Shown in pieces: positions 20,894 through 33,355 of a stretch of 64,000 bases of DNA (positions are counted from its first letter, which is position 1; every line of letters begins with the position of its first letter). Source of the DNA: Perilla frutescens (lineage: Eukaryota > Streptophyta > Magnoliopsida > Lamiales > Lamiaceae); NCBI GenBank assembly GCA_026008535.1, contig BRKX01000004.1, positions 13,603,501-13,667,500 on the forward strand, written 5' to 3'. The position numbers were made by a program, and so were the translations under genes. The notes beneath the pieces are model-generated. The model ran no database searches and was not told the DNA's origin. It saw nothing but the letters and a program-made list of their open reading frames with translations.

Positions 20894-21199
20894 TGTTTAG
20901 TGTATATTTGTCCTATTTAATCTTATGCATTTAGTATCTCTAGTAGGTGTTTCTCCCTTGTTTTTGTGTGATTTTTATATTATTTCCTTCACTTTTGCTC
21001 TTTTGGTGAGTTGTGTAGATTTGCACAAGATCTTCAAAAAATGGAGGATAAATGACTACAACATTTGAGGGATTCAAGCCAATGGAAAGATAGTGAATCG
21101 AATAAGGAGCACGTGGCAAGTTGAATCAGGTCAATCGGCCAAAAAACGAGCGAGAACGAGCCAAAACCGTGGAAGCTACAGAAAGTTGGAATACCACAG

Positions 21200-21362
21200 C
21201 GCCCCCGCGGCGCCCCTAGCCCCCCCCACCCCCCCTCCCCCCGCGGCGCCCCTACTACCCCGCGGTGCCCCTACCACCCCGCGGCGCCCCAGGCCTCTTG
21301 GCATGCCCCCCTCCCCTCCCCCCCCCCCCCCCCCCCCGCCCACGCTATACCCCGCGGGCGCG
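21200..21362 (+). repeat. C-rich GC island inside the solo LTR
   Basis: Repeats of CCCCGCGGCGCCCCTA separated by runs of 5-19 C. It reads as a Pro-rich frame (21093-21407), which is taken as low-complexity sequence and not as a gene. It is by far the most GC-rich stretch of the window. Confidence 0.7.
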
Positions 21363-21643
21363 CGAGGTGATATTTCTTCCCTCTCCGGACCAATTCTTCA
21401 CTCCTAATTCTTCATAGCCGGATTAATCATCAAAGTGGACTTTTGTGGCTCTATTTTGTGGTAGGATTATAGGGATTAATTTCCCCTAAGATTGTTTGTT
21501 TTGGATTTTTTTTGTTTCCTTTCCCCCAAAAAACTCTTTCTCAAATCTCTCTCATTAACTCCGCTCATCAACTCCCATCACCCATCCCTCTCTCTCGACT
21601 CTCTCTCTCTCTCTCTCTTCAAATAAGGGGACTTCTCCCTAAT

Positions 21644-21651
21644 TATAAAAG
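21644..21651 (+). promoter_or_regulatory. TATA box of the solo LTR
   Basis: TATAAAAG following a CT-rich stretch, about 750 bases into the LTR. The position suits a U3/R border. Confidence 0.5.
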
Positions 21652-22857
21652 GGGGGGAAGCTTCTCCAACACACAACAATTCACCCATTTCTCTCTCACT
21701 TCATTTTTCTTCTCTGCATCTTCACCACTTCTTCTCTCACTTTTCTCCACCACCACCACCGATCCAAAGAGGGATAAAGGAGCAGGAGAAGAGACAAGAG
21801 GGCTAGAGCTCAAGGATTAAGGCCTGAGAAGAGGAGCCCGACATCAAGTCATCCGCGGAAGCTAAGCTTGGCGGAGGGACTCCGCTTTGATGACGGCCCG
21901 AGAAGAGGGATCCGACTTCAAGCCATCCACGGAAGCTAAGCTTGGACGAGGAGGCTCCGATTTGGTATTTCCTTTCCTTTTAGCTTTAGCCCATTTGTGG
22001 GGATTTGTCTCAAAACTCTCGATACAACAAACAATATTGTATAAGTTGTATGGATTTTATCTTTTAGTTGTTGAATAAATGACTTTTATGATGTTTATGT
22101 TGTTTTGAGCATGGTGTTGGGCGAATTTCTACATTAAGGGATGGATAATCAATTTGGTTTTGATCTATGCTTGTTCTTGTTAGTTATTGTTGTTGGAATC
22201 GTCCTTATCATGTTAGGGTGCTTGATCACCACTTTAGCATTGCTAGGATTTAGAGGAAACTTGATTGTGATTCTAAATCCGAAATTGGTTCATTCAATGT
22301 CTTGCTCGTATGATATAGCTAAAAGAGATTTAACGGATAGACGGTGACAGTAATTGAAGTTAATCCTTTTGAGAGGGTCTATTGTATGTGTGAGATAATA
22401 TGTTAACCTTGCTCATCCGATATAGCTAAAAGGGGCTTAATTGATAGATGGTGACAGTAATTGACATTAAGCCTTTTGAGAGGGTCTATTGAATGTGTAA
22501 TGTTAACATTACCAACTTGAACAAAGCATAGAGATAAGCCATTGAGAGAATTACACCCTAATGCTCTTCTCATAATTCTATCCTCTATCTTTGTGTTTGG
22601 TGGTGCAATTAGTTAATTTTACTTGCTTTAATTAGGTAGATTAGTATAACTTTCCCTCCCCTTGTTTAGAATGTTTAGGATGTATTTCATTTTATTGTGC
22701 TTGACAACAATTATGGCATAGAAAGATAATCGCCCACATGAAGGTTTCCCCGAGAGACACGACCCGAGTTAGCTCACCGTCCTACAATCGACCCCGTCCT
22801 ATTGTGGGAATCCGGATCAAAGTAGTCTCGCGTGTGGAGTCAAATTCGGACACAACA

Positions 22858-23445
22858 ACTATCCAAATTATATATTGGGTACCAAAATTAATAGAATTAA
22901 AATATGGTAGTTTTGATCCTCTTCAAACACTTACCAAATTTAAAATTCTATTTTGGAACCTATTTTAATAAAAATTAGGTAACTTTTGATATACACCAAA
23001 AATTACCTTATACCAATTTTAATCACCCTAATTTTCGATCCTCTCTGGTATTCGATATGGAAATTTTGACAACATCAAAAAATATATTCCAATTCCAACA
23101 CTAAAACAATCGAAAATTATGGATCAAATTAAGGGACAAAAAAAAACACTTAATTTTGAAAATTTGAAGACCAAATTTTCGATCCACATGTCAAATAAAA
23201 TCTGAAAATTATGAAGAATATCAAAATACCATTCCACAATTTTATTTCATGCTAGGCAAAAATTTCATGCAAATTAAAATAAGAATTTTCGAAACAAACA
23301 TAAAAAATTCATCCAATTTTAATCACAACATGCTCGAAAATACCATTCATTAAATCTGAAAATTTAAGAACCAAAATTCATCTATGAATTTAATGAAAAT
23401 TTCGAACAACATCATAGAATTAATTCTCAAAAATTACCGATACCT
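22858..23445 (-). other. Copia-1 leader, second part
   Basis: AT-rich, repeated AAAATTTTCGA-like words, no reading frame. It continues the leader interrupted by the solo LTR and runs up to the primer site. Confidence 0.55.
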
Positions 23446-23457
23446 GCTCTAATACCA
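23446..23457 (-). other. Copia-1 primer binding site
   Basis: The minus strand reads TGGTATTAGAGC, one change from the initiator-Met tRNA site TGGTATCAGAGC, two bases inside the LTR end. Confidence 0.85.
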
Positions 23458-23459
23458 GT

Positions 23460-24776
23460 TGTTGGGGATTTTTCAAATTACATCCCACACGATCTAATCG
23501 AATATTCGTTAATTCAATGAAATGCAAATCATATTTTATTTGTGAGTTCATTAAACATACATGTTGAACAATTCATGCAAGAACATCGAATCTATGCAGC
23601 AAAAGAAATAGAATTCGATAGAAATGACTTACATGAATTGTAGGGTTGCACACGAGATTATAGGTCTAATCTCGTTGTTGTAGAAGACATTGTCAAACTT
23701 GGCCTTTTCTCCACTATGTTCGAACCACACCAAGACAACAATGATACTACTTGATCTTCTACTGTATTCCCGGTACCTGTTCAGATGTAGAGTGGGCTAC
23801 AAGCTACTAAACTGTATGGATAACCTAAAGGAATTAAGTGAGCAATTCAGGGGCTGATCTCTTGGTGTAATTTTCGTCCCTCCTCTTTATTAAACAAGGA
23901 GGGGGACGAAAATTCACTCCCCAAACCCTAATAGGTTCGGGCCTCTCCACTTATTCCATTCCTTCAGTCCATCAAGGTATTATTTGGGCTACAGTATGGA
24001 TCTAGAAGAATATTAAATTGGTCCACTAATTTATTTAATATCTAATATCCAACACTAGTATATAATTAAATAAATTAAGTGTTATTTTTATTACACTAAA
24101 GAAATAACACTGACCTAAAAATTTAATACATTTTTACTCAATGCTTTCTTCTTTAGTCCATCCATTCCCCATGTTTAAGATAAAATGTCCATTAATTAAT
24201 TATGTAAGCTCTGACAACTATAATTAATTAATATTTCCATTCCTAGAGCAGTACCACACAAGGTTTACCATGTACGGAATAAATTCCACCTGCAGGGTTT
24301 CACATGTACTTGTGTTTACTCAAGGGGACATCATAAACTTGACTCACCAGGACATGGTGACCATGCACAGTGCACGACCCATCATGTGTGTATATGTTAC
24401 TACCCAAAATATCAAGGTTATTTATCCTATCAAGAATCTCACTCATTGATAAATCAAAGTAGTAGACATAATACACATATGCCCGTCACTTTGAATAGGT
24501 TAAGAACCTGAACTCTGTGGATCTTTATTCTCTCATTTTAGGGTCAGATGAGAGAACAGTATCCTATCGTGATCCTCCTCAATACACATGTCAGTGTATC
24601 AGAATAATCAGTTAGTCAAGATAAACTAACTATCAGATTATTTTGCGGTGTACAGTGGTTGGTTCAAGACCATCTAAACCACAAGCCTTTTAATACTTTT
24701 AAAGGAATCTGATGAAATGATCTTTACCATGTGTTTACCCACATCATATCATCTACAATGCAAGTATATGGAAATA

Positions 24777-24815
<39 letters not shown>

Positions 24816-24924
24816 TAATAAATAAATAAATGCACAAACAATGACTACAATAATATTCAATCTATATCATCAAAACATTTTAGATAGTATACAAAGATAA
24901 GCTTTTCAATATACAATCCTAACA
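23460..24924 (-). repeat. Copia-1 5' LTR
   Basis: 1465 bases with inverted ends TGTTGGGG and CCTAACA in plus orientation, next to the primer site. It contains the dinucleotide repeat at 24779-24815. No matching 3' LTR is in the window. Confidence 0.8.
24779..24815. repeat. (CA)14 followed by (TA) repeat
   Basis: Fourteen CA units (24779-24806) then TATATATAT. A microsatellite inside the copia-1 LTR. Confidence 0.95.
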
Positions 24925-25323
24925 TGTAGAACATAAAATAGTGCCCTAATCTTCTTGGGCTTTTGGTTCGGACTAGAAATAAAATAGACTTGGGCTAAAG
25001 AAATTAAATACAAGATGTTATGGGCTTCTAGAAAATAAAATCTATAATAACCATTCTTTTTTTTTATATAAATAAATGAATAAAATATAACTTCAAAAAT
25101 TCCATAATGCAATATGTTAGTGCCATCTGCACTCAAGTGTTCGAGATTGTCATGATCTGTATAGCAATATCAAAAGAACACAAAAGGTTTTGGTTATTCA
25201 TGTTCGAATAACATGTTCTGGACATTACTGTGAATATTCCGCTACCTATCTGATTGAAGATCAAGACATGCACTTAATCATGTTCAGGAACATGATCATG
25301 TACATGATTGTCCAGAGAGTTTA
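24925..25323. other. Unassigned AT-rich sequence with palindromes
   Basis: Four hundred bases between copia-1 and LARD B with no recognisable gene. Inverted repeats cluster at its right end: TTATTC-ATGTTC-GAATAA (25194-25211), ATCATGTTC-AG-GAACATGAT (25277-25296) and ATCATGTACATGAT (25293-25306), with CATGTTC repeated directly. It could be the end of an unknown DNA element. The 76-codon frame at 24906-25136 has no recognisable motif. Confidence 0.5.
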
Positions 25324-25794
25324 TGTAACGCCCCGATCTCGGGAGAAGGGCAGGGGACCAGTGCGCTACTTAGGGGAAGGGGGAAGGGGTTGTTGAACAG
25401 AAGCAATCAAAGAACTTGGATTAGTGCCCCAAAAATTTGGGCAGCATAACCTCTATAAATGGATCAATCCACGCTTTTAAAGCGCATGAAATGACTCAAA
25501 CCAGATACCATCACTCTTAGGATGAACTCAAGAAAGAATAACGAAGGCAAACTTCAATGTAAATAATAACAATTCAACGGTTAACTATTAATAGGTTAGG
25601 CATGAAAAAGGTCAGACTGATGTATGTCCAAATACATGAAGTAAAGAGATACCAGACTTTCATGTGTTGTGAAAGAAATATAAAGCCAGGCTTTTGCTTT
25701 GACATAGAAAACAGCGTAAAGTCAGGCTTCTGCCTGTCTGAATAAAGAAGTAAATAACTGCCAGGCTTTTTCCTGTCAGGAACGGAAAGTAAAC

Positions 25795-25955
25795 GGGATT
25801 CGGACAACCGAACACTCCGTAATAATAAAGAAAATGGGATTCGGAGAACCGAACACAACATAATAGTAAAAAAATGGGATTCGGAGAACCGAACACTCCG
25901 TAGTAGTAAATAAAATGGGATTCAGAGAACCGAACACTCTGTAACAGTAATCAGA
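25795..25955. repeat. LTR minisatellite, 4 units
   Basis: Tandem units of about 40 bases built on GGGATTCGGAGAACCGAACA. The Pro/Phe-rich frames read antisense here (around 25574-25994) are artefacts of this array. Confidence 0.9.
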
Positions 25956-27346
25956 GTAAGCCGAAAAGAATGCAGTGCATTTATTCAGACTCAAAAGGAA
26001 GCATGTTCTCAGTTAGACTCCATACCGGAAAATGAAACATATACATCAAACGATAGTCCTTCAGCCTTAGCACAGCCGTCTGCCATCCCGCAGGTCATCC
26101 TGAAAATATTTGAAAATATTTTTGGGCGTGAGTATTAATGCACTCAGTGGGTACTTTTGAGAAAAGCCTTCACAATCATTTTATAAAACAGAATATCCAA
26201 TCATATTTTAAGCATATCATGGAAAGCTTTTAAAATAGAAAATTTATGTATTCCATGTATACAAAATCATTTTAGTTCTATCATTGTGCGCCACTCTCCC
26301 CTAGAACGCTTACGGTGAGTCGGTTCGTGTACACAACCCGGCTGCTTAAGGTTGGACACTGCCCTGTTTGCTTGGGGCTCGATATCGTGAACCATTGTAG
26401 TTTCATCACCAAAAATAGTAGTAAGACTTACATGAGTCAGGAGAGCACATTAAATACAGTCATGAGTTGGATATGTAATCACATTCATTTTATAAATATC
26501 ATGGCCTAATAACCCGAAATATATTATTATATAATAAAAAAACCCACCTGGCAATCCTATCTGGAAAGTTAGATCTAGATTCTGATTCTGGTCTCAACTA
26601 GAAGTCTCTTTCTTCTGAGCCTACAAGATTATCCAGCAACTTAATTTCGATAAAAGACTATCATTAGGTCAAAATCTAACATTTCTTAGCTATGAAGTAA
26701 ATATTATAATATCTACTATCTTAATACGCAGCATCTGGGTCATCAAAATATTTTGACTCTTAAGGGAACTTTATTCAGAGCATTTTTATAAAGAAAAACT
26801 ATTTTGGAAGTTTTGGCATACGGGGTGGTCAAACCCGTATCCTAAAATTAACTCGGTACAAATAAATTCATACCGCAAGATCTGCCTATTGGAAAAATAT
26901 GAAACTTTAAATAAAAATACTATATTTTGACACGGAACAGCTTTTGAGCTTAAAAGCACGATAGGGCTATCCATGAAGGATAGATCTGAAAAAGACTACA
27001 ATTTAATATTCGGATACACAAAATATACTCGAAATTAAAAAGTGACAACATGGAAAATGTATATAAATATACATAGAACATAAAATCCTAAAGACACTTT
27101 TTGATCCGGTGACCCGAAAGAGTCACCAATTTGAGGGGTGGTGGCGACTTTTGGCGGCGGTCACGACGGTTTTCCATCGTGATCGTCCGTCGTGTCATCA
27201 TTTCAATCACGTATTCATGATCTACGCGTTGACACCTTCAAAATGACTATTTCAAAATTGAAATAGGAAACTAGAGTCGTACCTTCTTTAGAAGCTGCTC
27301 GGCGTTTCGATTTTGAGAATGAATGAAAAATGAAACCTTAAGGTTC

Positions 27347-27354
27347 TATTTATA
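27347..27354 (-). promoter_or_regulatory. TATA box, family A LTR
   Basis: TATAAATA on the minus strand in CCCCTATAAATAGAACC. Matching boxes are at 41232-41239 and 45137-45144 in LARD A. Confidence 0.6.
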
Positions 27355-29334
27355 GGGGAAAAATAAATAGGATAACAACGAATAAAAGAAAGAGGATAAT
27401 GATGGAATAGGATAATGATGGAAAAGGAATAGGATAATTACGAATAGGATAATCTTTTGAAAAAGAAATTGTATAATGACGGATGTGCCTTGTTATCCAA
27501 ATCTATTAAAATATATTAATTTACAATTTGAAATTGTGCCGAGATGTCATTTGGACTCCAAATTGGAGAATTCAAAATTTGGCACAATTCTTGAAAGTTT
27601 TTCTATCAACCCGAGAAAAATATCAGAACATATTTTTAAAGCAATTTTTGACCAAAATAAATTTAACAGATTTCCTGACTGCGATTTTCCTTTATTTGAA
27701 TCCTTTAAGGACCGAACTTTTTTCTAGATTACCCTCTGGTAACATAAGTCAAATAAAAACCTTCTAAAATATTTCGGGATATTACAGAATAATAGAAGAA
27801 AAAGGTAACATAATCAAAAATTCAGGAGGTCCTTTGTAATGACCCGGTCCTAAAAGAAATAATAAATGCGGGTTGAGGTGTGACTCAAAAAGGAAGTGCT
27901 ATATAGAATAATCAAATGAAATGACTTTAGAACAAGAATAGGTTATATTCCCAGAAATTTGGGCAACATAACCTCTGTAACTGGAAGAAATCCACGTCTT
28001 TCAACGTATCAACGAAGTCAATGATTCAATCAAGTTAAAAAAATGCCTATTCAAAGGTCAATCAAATTCCAACAAAATCCAACAATTAATAGATAAGATT
28101 CTGACTCTTCAAATAAACAAGACTTCTCTATAGGTCACAACAACTAAGACCCATCAATAGGTCAGAGGCAAATAAACTATTTGATGTCCCATTCATAGGA
28201 CAGAAGCAATTACTCAAGATAAGACCCATTCATAGGTCAACTGGAAAATAAATAGAATCCAAGACTCAACAAAATATGACCAATTCATAGGTCAAAAATT
28301 GTAATAAAACATGCTTGGATTTATAAAAAGAAGTGTGACTTTATTTATCATGATTCAATAAAGAATACAATTCAGATAAGCCCAAAAATAAAACATAGCA
28401 TGTAATCATGCTATGGGGCAACTGTATCAGAGTTTAAGCGGAAAAACAATGGAGTAATATTGTATCACATAACAACATACTCATGAGTAATAATTTAATC
28501 TAAACGAGACATCAAGGCACGATTAACCCACAATAGTACATCGAGCCATCACCTCCAACATCTCAACCTATGAAAAACATTTTGAAAGTATTTTGGGCGT
28601 GAGTACTAAGGCACTCAGTGAGTTAAACTTTAAACTCAATCTTTAATAAAAACTATAACAGAAAATCCAAAATATAAATACAGATAATGGAAAGCAAAAC
28701 GCAAAAGCCTTTCCCATTTCTGCAAACATTTACTTCTCTTTGGTACCATGTAGCTCCTTCTGTCGCTTACTGCACTCTATGACATGTCGCTGATAGGAAA
28801 AGGGAGGGGTTAACTCGCTAATCCGAGAAGAGTGTACCAAGGATCACCTAGCATTGACCCTGAGTATACCAGGGGTTACCTAGCATTGACTCAAGTAGTG
28901 ATGCCCAGATCACGTGTACGTGCAGGGGTTACCTCACAGTGACACCTTTAGTGATTAACATCACAATTGCAAGAATCACAGTTTATACCTATCCTCAATT
29001 CCATGTTCTCTATAAAGCACGTAATATGACATAAGCATAAGAACTATGTCATCTTCTTAATATAACAACTATGATATCCTTTAAGTCCTCTAGCAAACTT
29101 AGTTCAATTATGCTTCTTATTCCTTAAACGGAAATCATTCTTTAACTTGAGTTTAATACTAAAAGCACAAGCTAAAAAGTACAACTCATTATACACAAGT
29201 ATAATCAATACACAATAAACATTTAATATACTGTAACTTTAAACTATGACTTTTAGACTTTAAATATAAACTTTAACCTTAATCTATAAACTATGAACTT
29301 TAAACTTTATCCTTAACTTTTAACCCATAGACTT

Positions 29335-29530
29335 TAATTATGACCAGGCATAATCTATTCTATTTAATTATGTCGAAGCATAATCTATATTCTTTTATTG
29401 TGATAAATCATAATCTATATTCTTAATAATTATGGTGAATCATAATCTATGTTCTTGATAATTATGGTAAAGCATAATCTATGTTCTCAATAATTATACA
29501 GCAATATTATACTGTATTCTCATTAATTAT
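29335..29530. repeat. Short tandem array in LARD B LTR
   Basis: About five units of 30-36 bases with the core CATAATCTAT and TAATTATG. A diverged copy lies at 34940-35140 in the right LTR. Confidence 0.7.
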
Positions 29531-30678
29531 ACAACAATATAATACTATTACTCTAGCAGAGACTTGAGCAAATAATTTCTCAAATATTTTATTTGGATAT
29601 TCTAACTATGACTATCACATTTATAAGTTAATAACTCAAATATAGATAGGTTTTGCAAATAAACCCACCTCGATTTGATCAACTCACGTGGTCAAACTTC
29701 TCGATACTCATTTGTCAGCTTCTCTGACCGGCTCGACAAATCCTACAAGGTCAAACCTTATTTTAGGACTGTTGCTCTAATTTTCAGAACTCAACTTTAA
29801 TTTAATTGGAGTTTTTATTTACTTTAATTATATTTTAACTAAGAATGCGCGACTCTAGAGACCTCGTACAACTTCAACACAAAAGGAAATGAATTCCAAA
29901 ATATAATTTTCGATTTAATGGAACCAAAAGATTAGGCAGAAGTCACTTTCTGTAACTTTACATTTTAATCAATTTTACTCAGCTAATCTCGATTCCACTT
30001 TTTACTTGTCCAAAAATTATGAAATTAATCAGACATGACCCCACATATATTTTTATTAAACTATATAATTTTCAGAATTTTCTGAAATCACATGCTTTAG
30101 TTATAAAAATAACCACCTGATTAAAATAATCGACTTTCATCAAAACTTATCGGAAAATTACAAAACTTGGCAGTCCTATAGGAAATAATTTTTCGAGCAA
30201 CTTTATAGAGAAACTTTTTCGATTTGACGACCCAAACAAGCGAAATTGGGCCAAAATCGAAACTGATCAGTGCCCCTTTATTTTTCACGTTTTCCAGCAT
30301 TATCGCCAGTTTTCGGTCAACGGACGACAACGCACTCAACATACGAAATGAAGTACTATTTAAAATACACAATATATTAAAATTTCAACTATAAAGGATG
30401 AGAAATGGACCGAAATGAGAAATCCGAAGTGGATGTGCGATGGCGACACGACGACGGTTATTTCCGGCCATCAACGGCGGCGGCGGCGGCGGCTCTCTGG
30501 CAGCCTTTCGGCGCTCAACAACTGCTCCCGCAATAGCACCCCCAACAAAACTTAACCTGGGCCCGCATGCATGATTTACTCGGCGCAGGCCCGGGTTTCT
30601 CTTGTTCGTCAACACGAACGAGAGAGAATGAGAGAGAAGGGAGAGAATGAGCAATTGCAAATGAGCTCCCATCTCCCC

Positions 30679-30686
30679 TATTTATA
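30679..30686 (-). promoter_or_regulatory. TATA box, LARD B LTR
   Basis: TATAAATA on the minus strand within TCCTATAAATAGGGGAG. The same box is at 36289-36296 in the 5' LTR. Confidence 0.6.
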
Positions 30687-31399
30687 GGAAAAAGGGATTT
30701 GGTGCGGGTATAACTTTTTCGGATATAAAATACTGATAAAACATTTTCCAAATTCAATTAAAGTTGTTTTATTCAATGTCGAGGTCCAAATGACCTCAGA
30801 CACAAAATCTAAAAATATCAGGAGACTCGTTGACTTGAGTACTATTGAACCAACCCGACTCGAGATGTTGAGGAAGTCGTCTTAAGAAAAACGAAGAAAG
30901 ATTCCTTTCAAAAATTACTTTTACTATTCCTTTCGATTGGCAGATTTTGCTCCCGAGCGTTCGATTGACCTTAGATTAGAAATCCGTGAACGCGGACAGA
31001 TTCCTTGGGTCATTTCCTATAATATAGGCTTGATAGAACAAGTCTCATATCAATGATCAGGATTTCGTAAATTTTTCAAATCACGAACGCACGCATAAAT
31101 TACTAGTCACAGGTTTTCCCTTTACAATTTTCAATTCCGGGACTCCTGTAGAGGTCAAATTCAAATTATGAAAGCACCAACAGCTTCCTTCAGGTTGTTA
31201 CATTCCAGAAAAGACCAATATTGACTATCTTCCGGCGGCAAACGCAATATCTCATCATTGATTTTCACATAAAATACACAAAAAGTAGCGACTTACATCT
31301 GTTTTACTTTATTTTTTAGCTCCAATTATTTTCTTTAGTCTTCTAAATAAATTTAGAAAACTCCTTAAGATATTCTAAAATTCTGGGATGTTACAGACT

Positions 31400-31830
31400 A
31401 CACTCCTTAAAAAAAAATTTGTCCCGAAATTTACTTCCACTCAAACGGAGATATGGATACTTTTTCAAGAATCCACAGCCTTACTGGAACCATATTGGTT
31501 CAAAACCTTTACTAGGTTTACAACTCTAGACCATACAGCCAAGAATAGCCTGAGGCCTTTTTTTATGGATTAGTTCTCACTCAGAACTATCTCTTTTCCT
31601 TTGGTACCATGTATTATCTCAAACACATATTTCCATAGGATTAGGACATGAGACACGCCATGCACAACAATAAGGTCAGGCGTCAAAGCCGACCTCTGGT
31701 CTATGTCTTTATCCTCTTCGAGGATTTCTAATACGTTCATTGAACCTTTAGCTTTAATCTCTTAGCGAAACGAACTCTTCCATTGGTTGAAGATAGCTTT
31801 GAGAAGACCATGTCTTCCGCCTGGAACCGC
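31400..31830 (-). pseudogene. Remnant of integrase C-terminus and chromodomain, LARD B
   Basis: Reading minus from 31830, RFQAEDMVFSKLSSTNGRVR and FAKRLKLKV match the FQVGDMVFLKVSPxKGVxRF segment common to Tekay/Del chromovirus integrases. Then come HVLILWKYVFEIIHG (family pattern HVSMLRKYVxDPxHV), LVKVLNQYGSSKAVDS (pattern LVKVLWRNHxxEEATW, the chromodomain) and NFGTNFF before the purine tract. It has stops and a frameshift. This identifies the parent as a Tekay/Del-like chromovirus. Family assignment rests on my memory of the pattern and should be tested by a profile search. Confidence 0.65.
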
Positions 31831-33355
31831 TAATCATTTATTTGATCTTTCAAGCTTTTTCTTGGTAGCCGAGCTATCTTGAAGAACTTTGGTCGATCCC
31901 TTATCTTGGCTCAACTTTCTTTACTTACAATCATACTTGTAACTATCTTTTACCCGTATTCTATACATTCTTAGTCTTTATTCACCTTGATCGAACTTGG
32001 CTCATTGCCTTGATTGACCGATAGCTCTCAGCTTTTCTCGTACTAGCTTTATCTTGTACGTCTTCATTTTAACTGTCGCATGAGACTCCTTATCACGTCT
32101 TTTGAAACTTGTGCTTTATCACTGCTCGAATGACTCACAACTATAAGAAATGGGATTACTTATTTAGTCTATGTTTAAAGTAATTCTTAACAAAGGATAA
32201 CTTAAAGTTCAACCTATGTTAAAGCTTCTATTGTCTATCTTATTTCTAAGTTCAAAATCTAGAAAGGAATTTAACTTCTAAAATGCTTCCTTAGGTGATC
32301 TGGGATTTTTGTCGGGCATTCACCGGCTGGTTGTGATGTCTTGACTTCTATAATGCTTCTTTGATGATTTATGATTAAGGTGGACATCCCTCACTACTGG
32401 GAACTTCTTTAGCTCTAGATGCTTGTCTGTAATGAAACTCTTCTTTTTCTTCCCGGTCGCACAGGACTCGCCTTCTGTCAATAGGCCCAGAGGACCTGAA
32501 ATTGCAATGATGCACCTTCAATGGTTGCTTCCTTCATTGTACCGGCTTGCTTGAGATAACTATACTCTTCTGGTCAGATGTGTTTGCCTCAAGGGATCAG
32601 TCTTTACGAGTTTGTGGAACTTTCTCTAATCGACGAAGCTCCTCTTCTTTAGCATATTCTCGCGCAGTGTGAAGGGTTCGTCCAACCACACACCTCTTGA
32701 GCTCTCTAGCTATGGAACTTAATTCATAAAGCCTCTTTAATCATACAGGAAAAACTTAGAATTCTTCTAAGTTCAAGCATATATAGTCTATGTTCTCGAC
32801 TAAGCTCTATCTTTAGATTATCTATCCTTGATAATATATCTTGGTCATTCTCTATCCTCAGAATCATAATACTTCCTAGTAGTAGATAGTCCTTTTTCAC
32901 AAAGAAAAGGCTTTTAAATCAAAATTCAGGTTTCAACAATGACCAAAAGATTTCGATATCAAATGATTATATCTTTAAAATCTTTTTGAAAAGAATAGCT
33001 ATAAATTAACTTTTGCCTTTGAATACAACTTTAGACTATCTTTTGGATTTATCCGAAATTACTTTCACTCTTTAAACTTTTAGATCTACGACTTACTTGG
33101 AATCAACATTCTTTAATTTTCCTTGCCTTACTCAAAGCTCACTTATGAATGACTTACCATTCACCTGTACTTTAAAAAAGTTATAACACAATATAACCAA
33201 AGCTTTTAAAACTTTCATACCTTTGACCTCTGTTGAGGATGCGGGGTGATGATGTACTGTGGGTTGCTGTGTAGGAATTCTTTAAGAATATAACTCGAAT
33301 TCACATAATCACTTTAAGCAAACAACTTAAGAGACATGTCGCAGAGTTGCAACCT

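Larger units (their letters stand above)
20894..22857 (+). mobile_element. Solo LTR (about 1.96 kb) in the copia-1 leader
   Basis: It begins TGTTTAGTG and ends GGACACAACA, with flanks ATTAT (20889-20893) and ACTAT (22858-22862), a 4/5 match for a target duplication. A TATAAAAG box at 21644-21651 gives plus orientation. Inside are a CT repeat at about 21600-21618, a C-rich block, a duplicated segment (GATATAGCTAAAAG at about 22313 and 22430) and a CTACAATCGACCCCGTCC-type end found in gypsy LTRs. No internal element sequence remains, so it is probably a recombination product. Confidence 0.7.
1432..24924 (-). mobile_element. Copia-1: decayed Ty1/copia element, interrupted by two insertions
   Basis: Reading the minus strand from right to left there is a 5' LTR (24924-23460), a Met-tRNA primer site (23457-23446), a long leader (23445-22858 and 20893-19460), gag, protease, integrase and a truncated reverse transcriptase ending near 1432. 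A tandem chromovirus (4384-19459) and a solo LTR (20894-22857) separate the pieces. The flanks CATAC before 4384 and CATAT after 19459 match as a target duplication, which supports the two sides having once been contiguous. RNase H and the 3' LTR are missing from the left end. All reading frames are broken. The lineage within copia was not determined. Confidence 0.75.
25324..27786 (-). repeat. Family A LTR fused to the left end of LARD B
   Basis: 2463 bases from TGTAACGCCCCGATCTCGGG to CGGGATATTACA, matching the two LTRs of LARD A along its length. Flanks (GTTTA, GAATA) do not match, so it is not a simple solo LTR insertion. LARD B sequence starts immediately after it. Minus-strand TATA at 27347-27354, the TGAGT/ACTCA block at 26128-26149, and four minisatellite units at 25795-25955. 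Confidence 0.8.
27787..31395 (-). repeat. LARD B 3' LTR
   Basis: About 3.6 kb matching 33412-45614 once insertions are removed; it ends CTGGGATGTTACA. It includes repeated CATTCATAGGTCA segments (about 28100-28310), the TGAGT/ACTCA block at 28599-28620, repeated TAATTATGxxGAAxCATAATCTAT units at 29335-29530 and a GGC-repeat-rich stretch at 30470-30500. Reading frames at 30121-30757 lie in the LTR and resemble no known protein. Confidence 0.88.

Noticed and set aside
21093..21407. Pro/Ala-rich 104-codon protein
   Set aside because: It is the C-rich low-complexity part of a solo LTR, with the TATA box downstream of it.
24906..25136. 76-codon minus frame as a gene
   Set aside because: Low-complexity Tyr/Phe/Lys-rich translation of AT-rich DNA, half within the copia-1 LTR.
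25574..25994. Overlapping Phe/Pro/Ser-rich antisense frames here, at 39432-39825 and at 43487-43786
   Set aside because: They are translations of the LTR minisatellite; three frames repeat the same words and no domain is seen.
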